In this document: positions 11,371 to 22,204 of the stretch, piece by piece | Layout: each line of letters opens with the position of its first letter | How positions within the stretch are numbered: position 1 is the first letter of the stretch | From: Argyresthia goedartella | Taxonomy: Eukaryota; Arthropoda; Insecta; Lepidoptera; Argyresthiidae | Length of the DNA stretch: 64,000 nucleotides | Assembly (NCBI GenBank): GCA_949825045.1 | Contig: OX463824.1 | Coordinates: forward strand, 25,962,501-26,026,500 | Reading direction: 5' to 3' | Position numbers and translations under genes: made by a program | The notes under the pieces: generated by a model | What the model saw: only the letters and a program-made list of their open reading frames with translations | What the model was told of the DNA's origin: nothing | Database searches by the model: none

Positions 11371-13234
11371 TGCTTATGGGAAGAGATAGATTTTCCCTCA
11401 CATATTTTAAGAGTCTACTTGCTATGAGCAAACCCATAAGCTCTAGTTTTGGGATATGAAGTTCACTTGCATCTTCATTTTTGGCTATTCTTGATTTTCC
11501 CATTAAGAATGAGACTGATGTGCCTTGGTGACTTCTTGCTGTTAAATATATGACAGCAGCATATCCAGCCTTTGAAGCGTCAGAAAAGCAATTCAACTGG
11601 TATGTCTCTAGTTCTGGATTATCATTTATCACAGATCTTGGCAATTCCAGGTTTACAGCCGTCTTTATTACATTACATATTTCCTGCATAGACTGTATCA
11701 GGTCATCTGGTAGGTTGGTGTCCCATTTATACTTTTGTTCGCAGATGCTCCGAAACAAGATCTTCAAAGGTAGGGTCAATGGACAAATGTAGCCACATGG
11801 GTCATAGATTCGAGCTAAGGTACGAAGCACTTTCCTTTTAGTGTTGGCTGGTGCTTCTTTGTCAAAGTGTTGATCAGTAATTTTCAATTTCAGGGTATCT
11901 TTTGTCACATTCCACGACAGTCCAAGAATTTTTACTGTTTCTCCCTGTTTTGCTTGCTGTTCTGTAGGTATAAGGTCAAGAAATTCCTTACTATTTGATA
12001 GCCAATCCCTTATGTTCATAGATATTTGCCCAAAGGTATCTCTAGTCCTTTCATATATCTCCTGCGCTTCTTTCACAGAGTTTGCTCCAGTTACAAGATT
12101 GTCTACATAGCATTTATTAGCAATATCTTTTAATAAGCTTGTGTCTGTTTGTGACATGTGATATCTAATAGTCGCTGTCAGGAGAAATGGACTTGAAATT
12201 ATTCCAAACGGGACTCTGCAAAACCGAAGATATAACAGGTTTTCTTCCGTTAAATCCTTTGTGATGTCTTTTACCCATAGGAATCGTGTTACATCACGGT
12301 CCTTATCTTGAAGTCCTACTTGCAAGAATGCCTTTTCTACATCAGCGACGATTGCTATCTTTTTCGTCCTAAACTTCAGGAGAAGGGCCGTGAGGTCCTC
12401 GAGCATGGAGGGGCCACTGTATAGACATTCGTTTAGGCTTTTCTTTTCCATACTTCTCATTGAAGCATCATATACAATCCTTCCACGCTTCCCTTCATTT
12501 TTTACAATATGATGAGCAAGATAGTGCACAGGGTGTTCGGTGTCATTCCTATGTGGTTCGACTATTTCAATGACATTTCCGTTTAGTTGTTCCTTGAGAA
12601 TATCATCATATTCCTGTAATGTTGCCGAATCCAGTCTATTAATCAAACTCTTCAGTCTTCCTAATGCCATGCCAAAATTGACAGGAAGCTGAAGTGGGTA
12701 TTCAATCCATGGCCAAGTCACTTCATAACGACCATTGTTGTATTGTATGGTATCATTGAAATGTTTTACTGCTTCATCTTGTCTAGTGGCTTTAGGTGAG
12801 CGATTTATGCCAATACACTCAAGTGACCATAGAAATTTGATGTCAATCTTTCTGAGGGGTAAGTCCGGTTCGGTAAAATAAGGGCAGCTTGAACTATGAC
12901 AGTGACAGTAAGTAGTTACAGTTAGTATATTCTCTTGGGCGATAGTACGGTTTTCATCTCCAGAGTACAGCCAACCAAAGTCAGTATCTATTAAATACAA
13001 ATTATTCTCAAGTTGTATTTTCGCTTGACGTCGGAAGTCTTCATAATAGTCGTTCCCTATTAAAAGGTCCACATTTTCACCAGTAGAACTGTCATCGGCT
13101 GATAGATGAACCATTGAGTGATCAAATTTAGCTACTGGTAACTTCTCTGTGATATGTGGAACGATATTTACTCTTACTTGTTTTTTGGTGCCCCGTTTGG
13201 TTTCAATTACAATGTCCACTGAAGGGCTCGGCAT
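11285..13234 (-). pseudogene. BEL/Pao pol: protease end, reverse transcriptase, RNase H start
   Basis: A 649-codon frame. Residues 1-75 are the second half of the DUF1758-type aspartic protease (LLIGNDYYEDF). Residues 130-330 lead into the reverse transcriptase with ADVEKAFLQVGL and RVPFGIISSPFLL. The active-site box is YVDN with the aspartate near residue 378; this YVDN variant recurs in Pao-like elements. RNase H begins near residue 560 with NCFSDASKAGYAAV and RIAKNEDASELHIPKLEL. Frameshifts at both ends (near 13230 and 11370) disconnect it from the protease active site and from the rest of RNase H, so no full polyprotein can be made without correction. Confidence 0.88.
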
Positions 13235-13854
13235 TTCCTTTGGTTCCGTTTCGCCATCGAGATCACTAAGAGTCGGTCTTCATTATCCGGTAATAGCTGT
13301 AGTTTGGAAGCAGCCCGTGCAGTAATGTAACTCCTCTGCGAGCCACAGTCCAATACAAGTCTGCACTTATGTTTGCTTATTTTGGTGTTGTTGTTGGGGT
13401 TGATGATTTCTGCCACCGCTGTCTGTAAAAAATTGTACTTGGTCATATTTGCCGTATAACACTTGACCATCCTATCATTACTGACAGGAGACTCATTCTC
13501 ACCCTTCGGCTTCGGACACAGAAGTTGCAGATGTTCATCACCACATCGGTAGCATTTTATTTTTCTATGGCACTGGTTAGCATTATGGTTCCGCTTGAGG
13601 CACTTGAGACACCTGCCGGATTACTGTTTTTTCCTGGACTCAATGTCACTATATTTCTTGCAATCCACACTATTGTGATTATGAAGCTTACAGAAGATGC
13701 ATGGTAACCGGTTCTTCTTTTTTGGGATACTATTGTTAGCAGGACTGTCAGATTTACGTTTTAAATTTCGCCTTTGTTTGTAGGTGGCACCACTTCGCAC
13801 TGGATATTCTGCCATTGTTTGGAGTACCTCCGTAGTGATAACATCTTGCTTCAT
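13207..13854 (-). pseudogene. BEL/Pao gag end: zinc knuckles and protease active site
   Basis: Two pieces of one frame separated by a stop codon near 13621. The first contains a CX2CX4HX4C zinc knuckle (CIFCKLHNHNSVDC). Two further knuckle-like clusters follow directly after the stop (CLKCLKRNHNANQC and CYRCGDEHLQLLC), so the nucleocapsid had three in tandem. Next comes the aspartic protease start, LVLDCGSQRSYI, where the usual D-S-G reads D-C-G. A frameshift near 13210-13230 breaks the link to the reverse transcriptase frame. Confidence 0.82.
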
Positions 13855-14918
13855 TTCTATACTCTTTGGTGTTGGATGAGCCTAAGCCTTCTCCATTGCC
13901 ACCACAATATCCAATAAGATTCGTCTTACTGTTGCTGTCGAATTCTCTCTGGATGGTTGTGGCATTAGGTCAAATCAAATCAAATCAAAAATCATTTATT
14001 TCCATAGGATGTTGTTACATCACTTAGATCCGTCATTACATTTTTTTGGGTGAGTTCACTAACACAATGGCGGAATCTGTGGAGAAGAGCTCACCGAAGA
14101 AACTCCACAGTCGTCGCATCTTTTGCGTTTCCTTTTTTAAATAATAGGTGATACTGATGCAGGACTTGTTCAGGAAATTTGGCAAGTATAGTGGCACGCA
14201 AATGGTTTCCAGAAGTGTTTTCTCCCAACTTTTCCAGTACCCGCAGGTGCCGTTCAATTTCATCAAGCGTATGTCTGCAACTGGACGCTGTGTAATCTGC
14301 TCTTCCCATGTTTGATAGTGCTGTATAGTGGACATCTATAAGCGCATCGTTGGAGCCATATCTGGACTTTAAAGCTTCCACCGCGATGGTATAGTTGTGA
14401 TTCGTAATACTTATGCCAGCTACAGCTTCTAGCGCTTTGCCCTCCAAACTGCTTAATACATAGGTCAGTTTATCTGCTTCGGCCATTGGTTGGTTGTCAA
14501 TATTTGAGACAAACCTGTCCCAAAATTCCAACCATCGTAACTGATCGCCATTGAATTTGGGCAGTTGCTACTTTGGCAATTTAATATTTATTTCTCGAGT
14601 TGACTGATGCCGTTCTATTGTTGTCTCCTGAGGGTTAGCAGCAACAGAAATGGATGACTCAATATCTATTACTAATTCTTCAGCCTGTAATTGTAGTTCC
14701 ATAGCATTTGTGACCACCATCAATTGAGGGTTTGACGAGGCAGTTGTGTAGTGACGCATCTCATTTTGAAGTTTGTTAGTCAGGTCTTTTAAGTGGCTTA
14801 TCGTACTGGATACATTTTCGACAATAAGATTGCCAGCACCGTCAGATTTGATGTTCGCAATAAACTGTTGAAGTTTATTCTGTCGCATTTGGACAATGCC
14901 CGCCAGAATATCTTCCAT
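13855..14918 (-). pseudogene. BEL/Pao gag, N-terminal and DUF1759-like part, interrupted
   Basis: The start is the ATG at 14918 (MEDILAGIVQMRQNKLQQF). The first 116 codons are rich in Gln and Leu and likely helical. A stop codon at 14568-14570 lies in frame, directly before the LPKF.GD block and EFWDRFVSNID, the typical beginning of the DUF1759 domain of BEL/Pao gag; the domain then runs through LSSLEGKALEAVAGI. At about 14144 a 174-bp LINE tail is inserted. Gag-like sequence resumes at about 13965 and joins the zinc-knuckle region. At least one stop and the insertion make it non-functional. Confidence 0.8.
13971..14144 (-). repeat. LINE 3' tail inserted in gag
   Basis: A 174-bp block nearly identical to 28873-29045, the 3' untranslated end of the LINE at 28873-30613. 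On the minus strand it reads GGAAACGCAAAAGATGCGAC and ends in (TTTGA)n. TAGGT flanks it on both sides (13966-13970 and 14145-14149), a plausible short target duplication. It is a heavily 5'-truncated insertion. Confidence 0.75.
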
Positions 14919-16017
14919 CGTGTATGCAGTGTTTCACTATTTCTCCCTTATGGATTCGCCACATCTAATCCCGGACACTGCGTTTTATCCTGTATGAGCT
15001 GAAATTACCCAAAAACAAAGAATTTTACATCTCAATCTCGCCGAAATATTTCACCGTGTCGTTACTATGCACGTGAACCGTGATGCATATTTACCGTTGT
15101 TTTTCGTAGATCGGTGTCCTTTTTCAACACTCCATTACTGGCACACCAAAACAAACTCGCTAAAACACTGATTTCCGAATATAAATGGCTATTTCTTATT
15201 AAAAACTTGTTTGAAAAATTCGACACACAACAAGCAGAAAATTTTCACAACCACAAACAAACACACCGAAAGGCGGGAAGTCGAAAAAAAAAAAACTTCA
15301 AGACTCGTAGTGCTGTCACGCCGAAATGACATAGAATCGATTTCTTGTCTATTTGTACAAATAGTAAATCAAAAATTCTACTTAGCGAGTATTTATCGGT
15401 CCCGTAAAAAATACTATATTTTACAAACCACCACAAGATTACTAATAAATAATAATCTTTGTACTAAATTAACTTAAAAATATTTTCGGTCACGTATGGT
15501 TCATTTAATTGAATCGATTAAAATCGATTACTTGAAAACGCACTAAAACCATAGACACTCGAACGAGTGAACGAATGAATCACAGAAGAATGAACCTTAA
15601 AAAATTATGTCATTTAAGTGTAATCTACACGATCTTCTTGCATAAATAATAATCGTAACTTAAGCTTTACACACAACTTATGCTACAAATATCATAATGT
15701 CTTCTTGGAATTTGCCCGAATTTTCTTGCACCAAACCCCAAATTAATTTTGCTGTAGAACTGTGTGCCTTTCAGTTCTTCCCTTTTAGAGAGACTGACAA
15801 TCACTCAGTATACTAAAATAACTTATGATTTGTAATTTTACCCACAATTAAGTTACATTACTTACTTACGTTAAATATCAACAACAGTAAATCATGACAA
15901 AATAGATTTTCACGATCTCTGCTTCGACAAAGAACTATCAAAGTTCTCTGTTTCAATTTTTATTAGAGTGAATTTTGATAAAAATGAGCCACGCTTATCT
16001 AGTTCATTAATAACAAT
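14919..16017 (-). other. BEL/Pao 5' leader
   Basis: About 1.1 kb between the primer-binding site and the gag start. It has no sustained open frame on the minus strand. It would be the untranslated leader and packaging region of the element RNA. Confidence 0.5.
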
Positions 16018-16035
16018 ATCCCAGCATCTCCACCA
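16018..16035 (-). promoter_or_regulatory. tRNA primer-binding site of BEL/Pao element
   Basis: Three bases inside the 5' LTR, the minus strand reads TGGTGGAGATGCTGGGAT. It begins with TGG, complementary to the CCA end of a tRNA. The complement looks like the acceptor and T-stem end of a tRNA, but I cannot name which one. Confidence 0.6.
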
Positions 16036-16038
16036 AAA

Positions 16039-16976
16039 TGTCGTCCCTCCTATGCAATATTAGTATGAAATGCTAATTGCTGGGTTCACATATACAAATG
16101 GGCGACATGAAAGTATATAAAGTACACATATATTATCATTAAAATGGAAAGATGAGTCGACCAATTTTATTCCACTCTTAACTCAATTATGTGTATCCGA
16201 ATAATATGAGGTCGTGCCTCACTCCTGTGGCTGTGCCACACACATACATGATTCCGTTTTACCTGGTGCCCTTCCGTATCTAAATTGCCTCTGTGTGGTT
16301 GCTAACCCACTTACACTGCAGAGGAACTCTCATGATAATCAATGGCTATGCACCTCCAGTTGGGCAACGGTCGACCTGCTCCGGTCTAGTCAGGGTACAA
16401 TCCTGGTGACTCCAATCATATTTTGTTCATTAGTCACTTAGCCGGACGGGGAGGATTTGCCTCCCCGGAGACCTCCACCTTCCCCATAGTCTCGCCTCGG
16501 TTGCTCCAACTCAGTCGACCGTGCCAGTGTGTTCCCGGACACACCTCACATGCATGGGAGCTCCAGGCATCCCTGTCCAATGTCCTTGACTACCAAGTGT
16601 GCTGTGCACTGCAAGATTGGACTAATACTAACAGAAAGAACGATATGCTTTAACCGTCTCCTCATCTTTCCACCTTATGATGCACTTTTAGGTCGACATA
16701 ATAATATGGCAAAGTAAACACTCACCTCGTGTTCTCTATGGGACATAGGCCTCCTAGAAGCTCGTAGCTCCTAACTCGTCTTACGACCACGATTCGTGCT
16801 CCTCTCTTTCTCGTGTTCACGGCAGCCATATTCGCGCCACCTTTTCTACCACAGTACCAACATGCAAAAAGTTAGTCAAAGCCAAGCATGGTGTTACCAC
16901 ACTACAAAATATAGATTGACATTACTAGTGTTGATACATACCGATTGTTACATGGCGAATCGCGCTGCGCGCGACA
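16039..16976 (-). repeat. BEL/Pao 5' LTR
   Basis: 938 bp, same length as the other copy and with only two substitutions seen. It should hold the promoter and polyadenylation signal of the element. The flank TCAGT at 16977-16981 is the second half of the target duplication. Confidence 0.92.
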
Positions 16977-16981
16977 TCAGT

Positions 16982-17337
16982 GTTCTATTCTCTATTATAT
17001 TATATATTCTATACTCAGTGTGTAATTATAGATTTTAGATTTTAGGATCTTAAAATTAAACTATCGCCAATCTTTATTATTGTAATATGATGGGATACCA
17101 CTGGTGTTTAGAACCAAACGGCTATATGCGGTTTCGTCACGAATAGTGTGAATCGGAACGCACTCTACGTTTTGGGAGTTTAATAACCTCTTGAATATCG
17201 ACCACGCCGGCATGCCTGAAGTTTTGTGAATTCTTCCTTCGTTTTGAGCCGATAGCTGGATACGGATGCCGCCATCCAACCGCCAGTTTTCTTTGCTGAA
17301 GGTCAGCGCTGCAGATAGGTCGAAGTGTAATTGAACA
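16982..17337 (-). other. Unrecognised minus-strand open frame, exon-like
   Basis: Between the BEL/Pao element and a LINE tail, the minus strand is open for about 90 codons from near 17337 to the stop at 17061. It includes WRLDGGIRIQLSAQNEGRI and SRLVLNTSGIPSYY. I do not recognise the family. It could be the edge of another transposon or an old exon cut by the LINE insertion at 17338. Confidence 0.25.
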
Positions 17338-17970
17338 TAGAAAGAAAGAAAGAAAGAAAAGACGTTTATTTGCCACAAAATACTTCAACATAACATAACA
17401 TGGCAGGTGGGTATCCAACTTAATAATTTATTTGTGGCAAAAAGGACTGGCCTCAGCTTATGCTGGGTGATGTGGCATCATCACAGCGCTGTTTTTCAGA
17501 CCAGCCCTTTTTACTTAAACTTGACTAAACAATATAAAAAAATAGCAATTAATAACAATTAACTGTAAGTATGTGTGTGCATATGTGTATGTATATATGT
17601 AGTGTATGTGTGCAGTGCAAAACATATGTACTTCGACATAGGTAGTAATTTTTCATATAATGAGAAATTACTACCCATGTCGGTTAGACCTGCAGAAGCT
17701 TCTTTGTTTTAATTGTATATGAAACTGGTTTGTATTTTCTGTTGGTCAAGCAGGATATGTCTCAGTTTTGTCTTAAAGGAGAACTTAGACATCATCTCTT
17801 GCAGGGGAGGCGGTAAATCAGTCCACACCTTCGAAGTTGCAAACTTAAAACTGCCTCTAAAGGAAGCTGTTTTATGTTTTGGGATCATTAGCCTGTTTCG
17901 AACTTTGCCTCGCACATAACCTGAAGGTTTCCACTCCTCCTGCATTGAAGGGCTCAAAGACCCCCGGGAT
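17338..17970 (-). pseudogene. LINE 3' end with C-terminal reverse-transcriptase tail
   Basis: On the minus strand the region ends in (TTTC)n at 17338-17361, the microsatellite-type tail of CR1/Jockey-group LINEs. The frame 17957-17709 gives the family's C-terminus, including TASFRGSFKFATSKVWTDLPPP and FKTKLRHILL. It resembles the end of the intact LINE at 38498-41365 (AFRGSFRFQATKCWNDIPPP). About 350 bp of 3' untranslated sequence lie between the stop and the tail. The rest of the element is absent (5'-truncated). Confidence 0.75.
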
Positions 17971-18907
17971 GTTTAGTATTGGTTACCTTAAGCCTTGCAC
18001 TAAGAGACATTCGATCGGGGTGCCAAGAATCGACCTGAGTGCAAGAGATCTGAACAGTCGCACGTGCGTTCGAAACCTCGCTGGGACTTACCGTGCTTTT
18101 AGAATTAAGTAGAATATTGTGTCACTTGCTGTCGGCAAGGAGACGCCGACAGCGAAGAATTGGAACTTACCGAGACGCGCGCATGTGGTACCTACCTGGG
18201 AAGGAGATCGTCATCGCAGCTGGACACACACCAGGTATCTTTAGTCGGTAAGATTTATTGCACGGTGTAATGCCGTCGTTTGCGACCTTCATGGCGGTGA
18301 GCAGAGATTCCAGCTGTCTAGTAGCTGATGTTGGTGGTGGAATGAGTTAGAACACTCAGTCACATAGATATGCTTATTGGTCTACTTTCCAAATTAGAGT
18401 GAACGTGATAATTGTTATGACGATGTGCAGTTTAATATTTCCCTTTACTAAATTACATCAGGTCGTACGTAGAACAGCGTTTTGATTTGAAATTCGTAGG
18501 AGCTAAATGTGTATTATTTAAATAAGATTGAAAAGTGCAACCTCTACATATTTGGGTAGTGAAAATTCCAGACTTGCAACCATTCTGAGTGCCCGTGTTT
18601 GGGTGCGTATTTTACCGATTACGGCCGCTCCACAAACACCAGCTCCGAACGAGCAGCGTACGCGGGCCACGTGAGCCGAATATGCGCAGATCACGCTATG
18701 TTCAAATTACCAACCTTCGAGTATCGCATAGCCGACCCCATAACGGACTGGAGCTTCTCGGGGAGATAATGCCACTAACGGTATAACGTTATTGTGAGCA
18801 GTTTCGTGACACTAACGAACAAACACACAGATACATTTTTATATCTGAGGAATCGTTCCTATGTCTGTAGCTGCGGCGATGGGCTAGCCCCCTGTTATTG
18901 ACCCGAT
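17971..18907. other. Mostly unexplained sequence with one exon-like frame
   Basis: No transposon that I can name. The plus strand is open from 18553 to a stop at 18772-18774 (about 73 codons) and is clearly richer in G+C than its surroundings. It includes HSECPCLGAYFTDYGRS, HVSRICADHAMFKLP and EYRIADPITDWSFSG, and a TTCCAG acceptor-like sequence lies at its start. It has no in-frame ATG near its beginning. It may be an orphan exon or part of an unknown element. A small hairpin (GTCGGC...GCCGAC) lies near 18131-18150. Confidence 0.25.
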
Positions 18908-19122
18908 GACCTCTTTGGCGCAGAGGTTGTGGCTCTGCCTGCCATGCGAGAGGTCCCGGGTTCGATCCCCGGCCAGGCGTAAAAAAAACCCAGGTTTTGA
19001 ATGTTTATATGTGTGTCATGTCGCTGTTTCTGGTTCCCACGATAGTGGCCCCCTAGTGTGGGGCCAGAAGCAATGTATGTGCCTGTATGTAAATGTTTAT
19101 TTATTAATTAATTTGAATACAT
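18908..19122 (+). repeat. SINE-A, full length
   Basis: tRNA-derived head: GGCGCAGAGGTTGTGGCTCTG in the box A region and GGTCCCGGGTTCGATCCCC containing box B. Then an A-rich linker, a body with TGTTTATATGTGTGTCATGTC and GTGTGGGGCCAGAAGCAATG, and a TTTAT-type tail. RNA polymerase III promoter elements are present; it has no protein of its own and would need a LINE in trans. Confidence 0.85.
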
Positions 19123-19989
19123 AACTGGCCATAGATTTAGAATCACTCAAGAAACTCCGTCGTCGTTGGGCACAACAAATTTGTTATGCTACGGAATGGA
19201 CGCGCGCACTTTTGTGTGTTTAGGGAGCCAGCCCATTGCTCTGGAGCTGTCAATGAACCATGAAAAGAATCTCAATACCAGAATCTGTAGACTAAATCTC
19301 ATCTGTGATTGATTGATTGAGTCTGAGCCAAGTATTGGCACTAGATAAAGAATTAAATACTACCCATCGTCAATTTGACTAATTGTTACTTCTCCGTCGA
19401 TTTCTCTGTTAATTTAAGTTGTGCTGTGCTGCTATTTGAGTAGTTATGTATGTACATTTTCAACCGGCGACGGCTGCAAAAATAAATGTTTTTAAATCGA
19501 GGGATTTTTTTTTTAACAGAAAATTATTTTAGTAGAATGGTCACATGCTTCCTCTGTCCTGTCCTGTCCACGTCACATCATATCCTGTAGACAAGATTAA
19601 TTTATTATTGGTTAGTCTCAACAGCGTGTCCTTTCGCGTTCGGTCGCTTAGTGGAATAAGGCCCTCCTGTCCTCTCGATGTCCTGTCCGCGTCTTCGTGG
19701 TAACAATCACCTCCTGTGGACAAGAACATATTATTTTGAGTCTCGACCCGCGTCGTGAGGACGGGGGGTAATTTCCCCAGTGATTCCCGCCTTTTGTGCC
19801 TCGTTTAGAAGACATATTTTTGACAAAAATACTAAAACTGGAATGTATTTCACTATTATTCTATTTTCTATAATTAAAGATGGCGTCACGAGTTTTTCTC
19901 ATACGGGGTGTCATAGGCACAGATGCGCTTACGTTAGACAATGTTTTTCTGTTGTTTGTCAGTATTAATAACAAATATGTATTTATAAA
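19123..19989. other. No gene; diverged duplication at 19552-19765
   Basis: A (GATT)n microsatellite lies at 19304-19319. Two diverged copies of a C+T-rich block follow each other (about 19552-19635 and 19669-19765). Both have clusters of CCTGTCC, then CTCCTGTGGACAAGA or ATCCTGTAGACAAGA, then an AGTCTC-type block. No coding potential recognised. Confidence 0.35.
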
Positions 19990-20110
19990 CAGGCACACAC
20001 ATATAAACATCCAAGACCTGAGGTATTTTTTTTTTCGCAGCCGGGATTCGAACTCAGGACCTCTCGCTTGGGAGGTAAAGTCTCGAACCACAAACTCACA
20101 GAGGTCTACA
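19990..20110 (-). repeat. SINE-A, 3'-truncated copy
   Basis: On the minus strand: CCTCTGTGAGTTTGTGGTTC, then the box B region GGTCCTGAGTTCGAATCCC, an A-rich linker, CAGGTCTTGGATGTTTATATG and GTGTGTGCC. It stops after the first part of the body. Confidence 0.75.
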
Positions 20111-20199
20111 CATAGGCTTTGCTTAGATCCGCTCATGCGACATTGGACTAATTTCAGAAAAAGTCTTATTTAAGTTCGTTTCGATACATTATAATTATA

Positions 20200-20390
20200 G
20201 AGGGTGTGCCAGAAAGGAGTAGTCATATTTTAACAACTTTCACTACGAAAACGATTTGATCAGAGCAACTTTATTTTTTATTTCTCCATACAAATCAGCT
20301 GATCACCCGGCCCAGAATATGTGGACATATAAACAAAGTTGCTCTGATCAAATCGGCTTCATAGTGAAAATTGTTCAGAATGATAAATGA
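20200..20390. repeat. Fold-back element (MITE-like)
   Basis: Two arms of about 45-50 bases face each other. The left arm (about 20229-20278) contains TTTCACTACGAAAACGATTTG and ATCAGAGCAACTTTAT. The right arm (about 20327-20377), reversed, contains TTTCACTATGAAGCCGATTTG and ATCAGAGCAACTTTGT. About 50 bp lie between them. The inner arm sequence AAGTTGCTCTGATCAA recurs at 63952-63968. No coding frame. Confidence 0.65.
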
Positions 20391-21384
20391 CTCGCTGTTA
20401 ATAATTTAGCAATTATTTATAACAATTAATATTGTAATATTTGTACCATAAAATAGTTAGACACAACCAATTTTTAAAACAGACGTAAAAACAATCTGTG
20501 GGATTTTCTACGCCCTTCTACTTCCACAGTGGTCCAATGTAGAGAAGAGGCAATAAATGACATTTCCTAAGTTTAGTAGACAAGTAACAGACAAATTTAG
20601 ATTTTGATGTCCGTATCAACATCATAAATTATGAGTACATATTTCTGTTACAACCTTCGTAACATATTCTCACTCATTTTCCTATTCGGACGGCAGAGCT
20701 TCAAAGCACCCACGTTTTGCAAAGAATTAAACTATATTTTTGGTGTCAGTCCTTTGCTGCCGCTTTGGAGAAAGAAGACGAAGTGAAGAAATTAGCAAGT
20801 ACGCTTGACTGCCATAAAGCGATGCTGCAAAGGCAGCTTCTGTAGTATATATACTATTTCCCAACAATATACTCAGGTTAAACGAATAGATTTTATTATT
20901 CAACCCGTCTCGCCCCTGATCTAACTCACAGACGAGTTTCCTCCCATTTGCATATTTTATTATGTTGAAGGTTAGTGTAGATGAATGTATTTATTTAAAT
21001 TAAAACTTCCATCCCGTTTGTTTGAGTTTCCTAGACCTTACAGTGTCTATTTGGACGTAGGATTTATCTGAAAATATATTCGCATTTACAAATACATACG
21101 ATTGTATAGCCAATGTATAAGCTCACGGTTGAATTAGAATAATTTCAGTTTAATATTAATGAGTTAGTATTGACGCCTTAAGAATTACATAGAGTGACAA
21201 GTTGATAGCTTAAAGTATGACAATTAAACGAGTCCATCTATAGAACTTTATGCCGAAAGATTACATAGTGCTTTTCACGACTACTGCGAGGAATTAAAAG
21301 TAAATAAACAAAAATATTTTTTTAGATAAATTATGTTTCCGCAACAGACATCAAACGTCAAACGATTTTACCGACGCATAGTCA
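20391..21384. other. No gene seen
   Basis: A+T-rich sequence with no sustained frame and no repeat that I recognise. Confidence 0.4.
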
Positions 21385-21516
21385 TGATGCACTGTTTTAC
21401 CGACATGAAGCGGCATGACATGTGCAGCATCTGCAGACAACCGACAGAACTGATGCACTGTTTTACCGACATGAAGCGGCATGACATGTGCAGCATCTGC
21501 AGACAACCGACAGAAC
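21385..21516. repeat. Perfect 66-bp tandem duplication
   Basis: The 66 bases 21385-21450 are repeated without a visible change at 21451-21516. The unit is a multiple of three, so an open plus-strand frame passes through both copies (unit MHCFTDMKRHDMCSICRQPTE with one more residue). The frame has CxxC but no recognisable domain, and I do not call it a gene. Confidence 0.9.
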
Positions 21517-22204
21517 CGCAAAAAAAAAGAAACAACAATGTTTTTGTTGTCCTGGTTAACTAGGTATTTATTGTTCTCGGTCCCATTACAGACCATCTTT
21601 CGCAAATTTTCGAGCAGTGAAAATGCTTATTCCATATCAGGCTGAAATCTAAAGGAAGAAGCACTAAACTCTTATTAAGTTTGAATTGCGCTTTAGTCAG
21701 AATCTTACCCAAAACACATTAATCCAACAAAAGTTAGTGTTTACTTGTTTACGTAACATTTCAATTCAGCAGAATCTTAATCTCGCTGCAAACACATTAT
21801 CTAACACTTGAATGTAAATTCAACTAGTAATATGCTATAGACACAACAGTTTCAGACATTCATTAAACTGCGAGACGTTTCAAACTTCTCAGACTTGATA
21901 AATTTTTAATTAAAGGTCTATTAGCAAGTTGGAACTTTTCTAGGTAGAGTATAATGCTTGAGTTCAATTAAAAATTCAAAAGGGCAAGTTTTGTGCAAGT
22001 TCGAAAAGAAATATCGGAAATTGACTGAAACTATAAGTGGACTGTAGTCGGTAGTTATTTAGGTAGATATTTAAAAGAAACAAAGAAGATTATTTATCAG
22101 TAGGTCTCTATAATCTTACAAAATATTATTGAGTAGCCACCACACACTAGCCCAGCCTGTATTGTGGGTGCTTATAGGCAGATTTCATATATGATGTTTT
22201 ATTT
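21517..22204. other. No gene seen
   Basis: A+T-rich, no coding or repeat signature recognised. Confidence 0.4.

Larger units (their letters stand above)
6965..16976 (-). mobile_element. BEL/Pao LTR retrotransposon, full length but defective
   Basis: A 10.0-kb element on the minus strand. Two direct repeats of 938 bp (6965-7902 and 16039-16976) begin TGTCG and end GCGACA. TCAGT is duplicated outside both ends (6960-6964 and 16977-16981), the 5-bp duplication expected for this group. Between the LTRs, in minus-strand order, lie a primer-binding site, gag with DUF1759-like and zinc-knuckle regions, protease, reverse transcriptase, RNase H, integrase and a C-terminal DUF5641-like region. The order and the YVDN reverse-transcriptase motif identify BEL/Pao. 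Gag and pol are interrupted by stop codons, frameshifts, a LINE tail at 13971-14144 and a DD37D transposon at 8685-9992. Confidence 0.93.

Noticed and set aside
14036..14335. 99-codon minus-strand frame within gag
   Set aside because: It is a different frame of gag running into the inserted LINE tail, not a separate gene.
18908..19000. Possible true tRNA genes, because box A and box B sequences are present
   Set aside because: The heads are followed by the same SINE bodies and tails in every copy and cannot fold into a full cloverleaf with a matching acceptor stem.
21333..21563. Zinc-finger-like small protein with two MCSIC motifs
   Set aside because: The two motifs are copies created by a recent 66-bp tandem duplication; no complete zinc ligand set is present.
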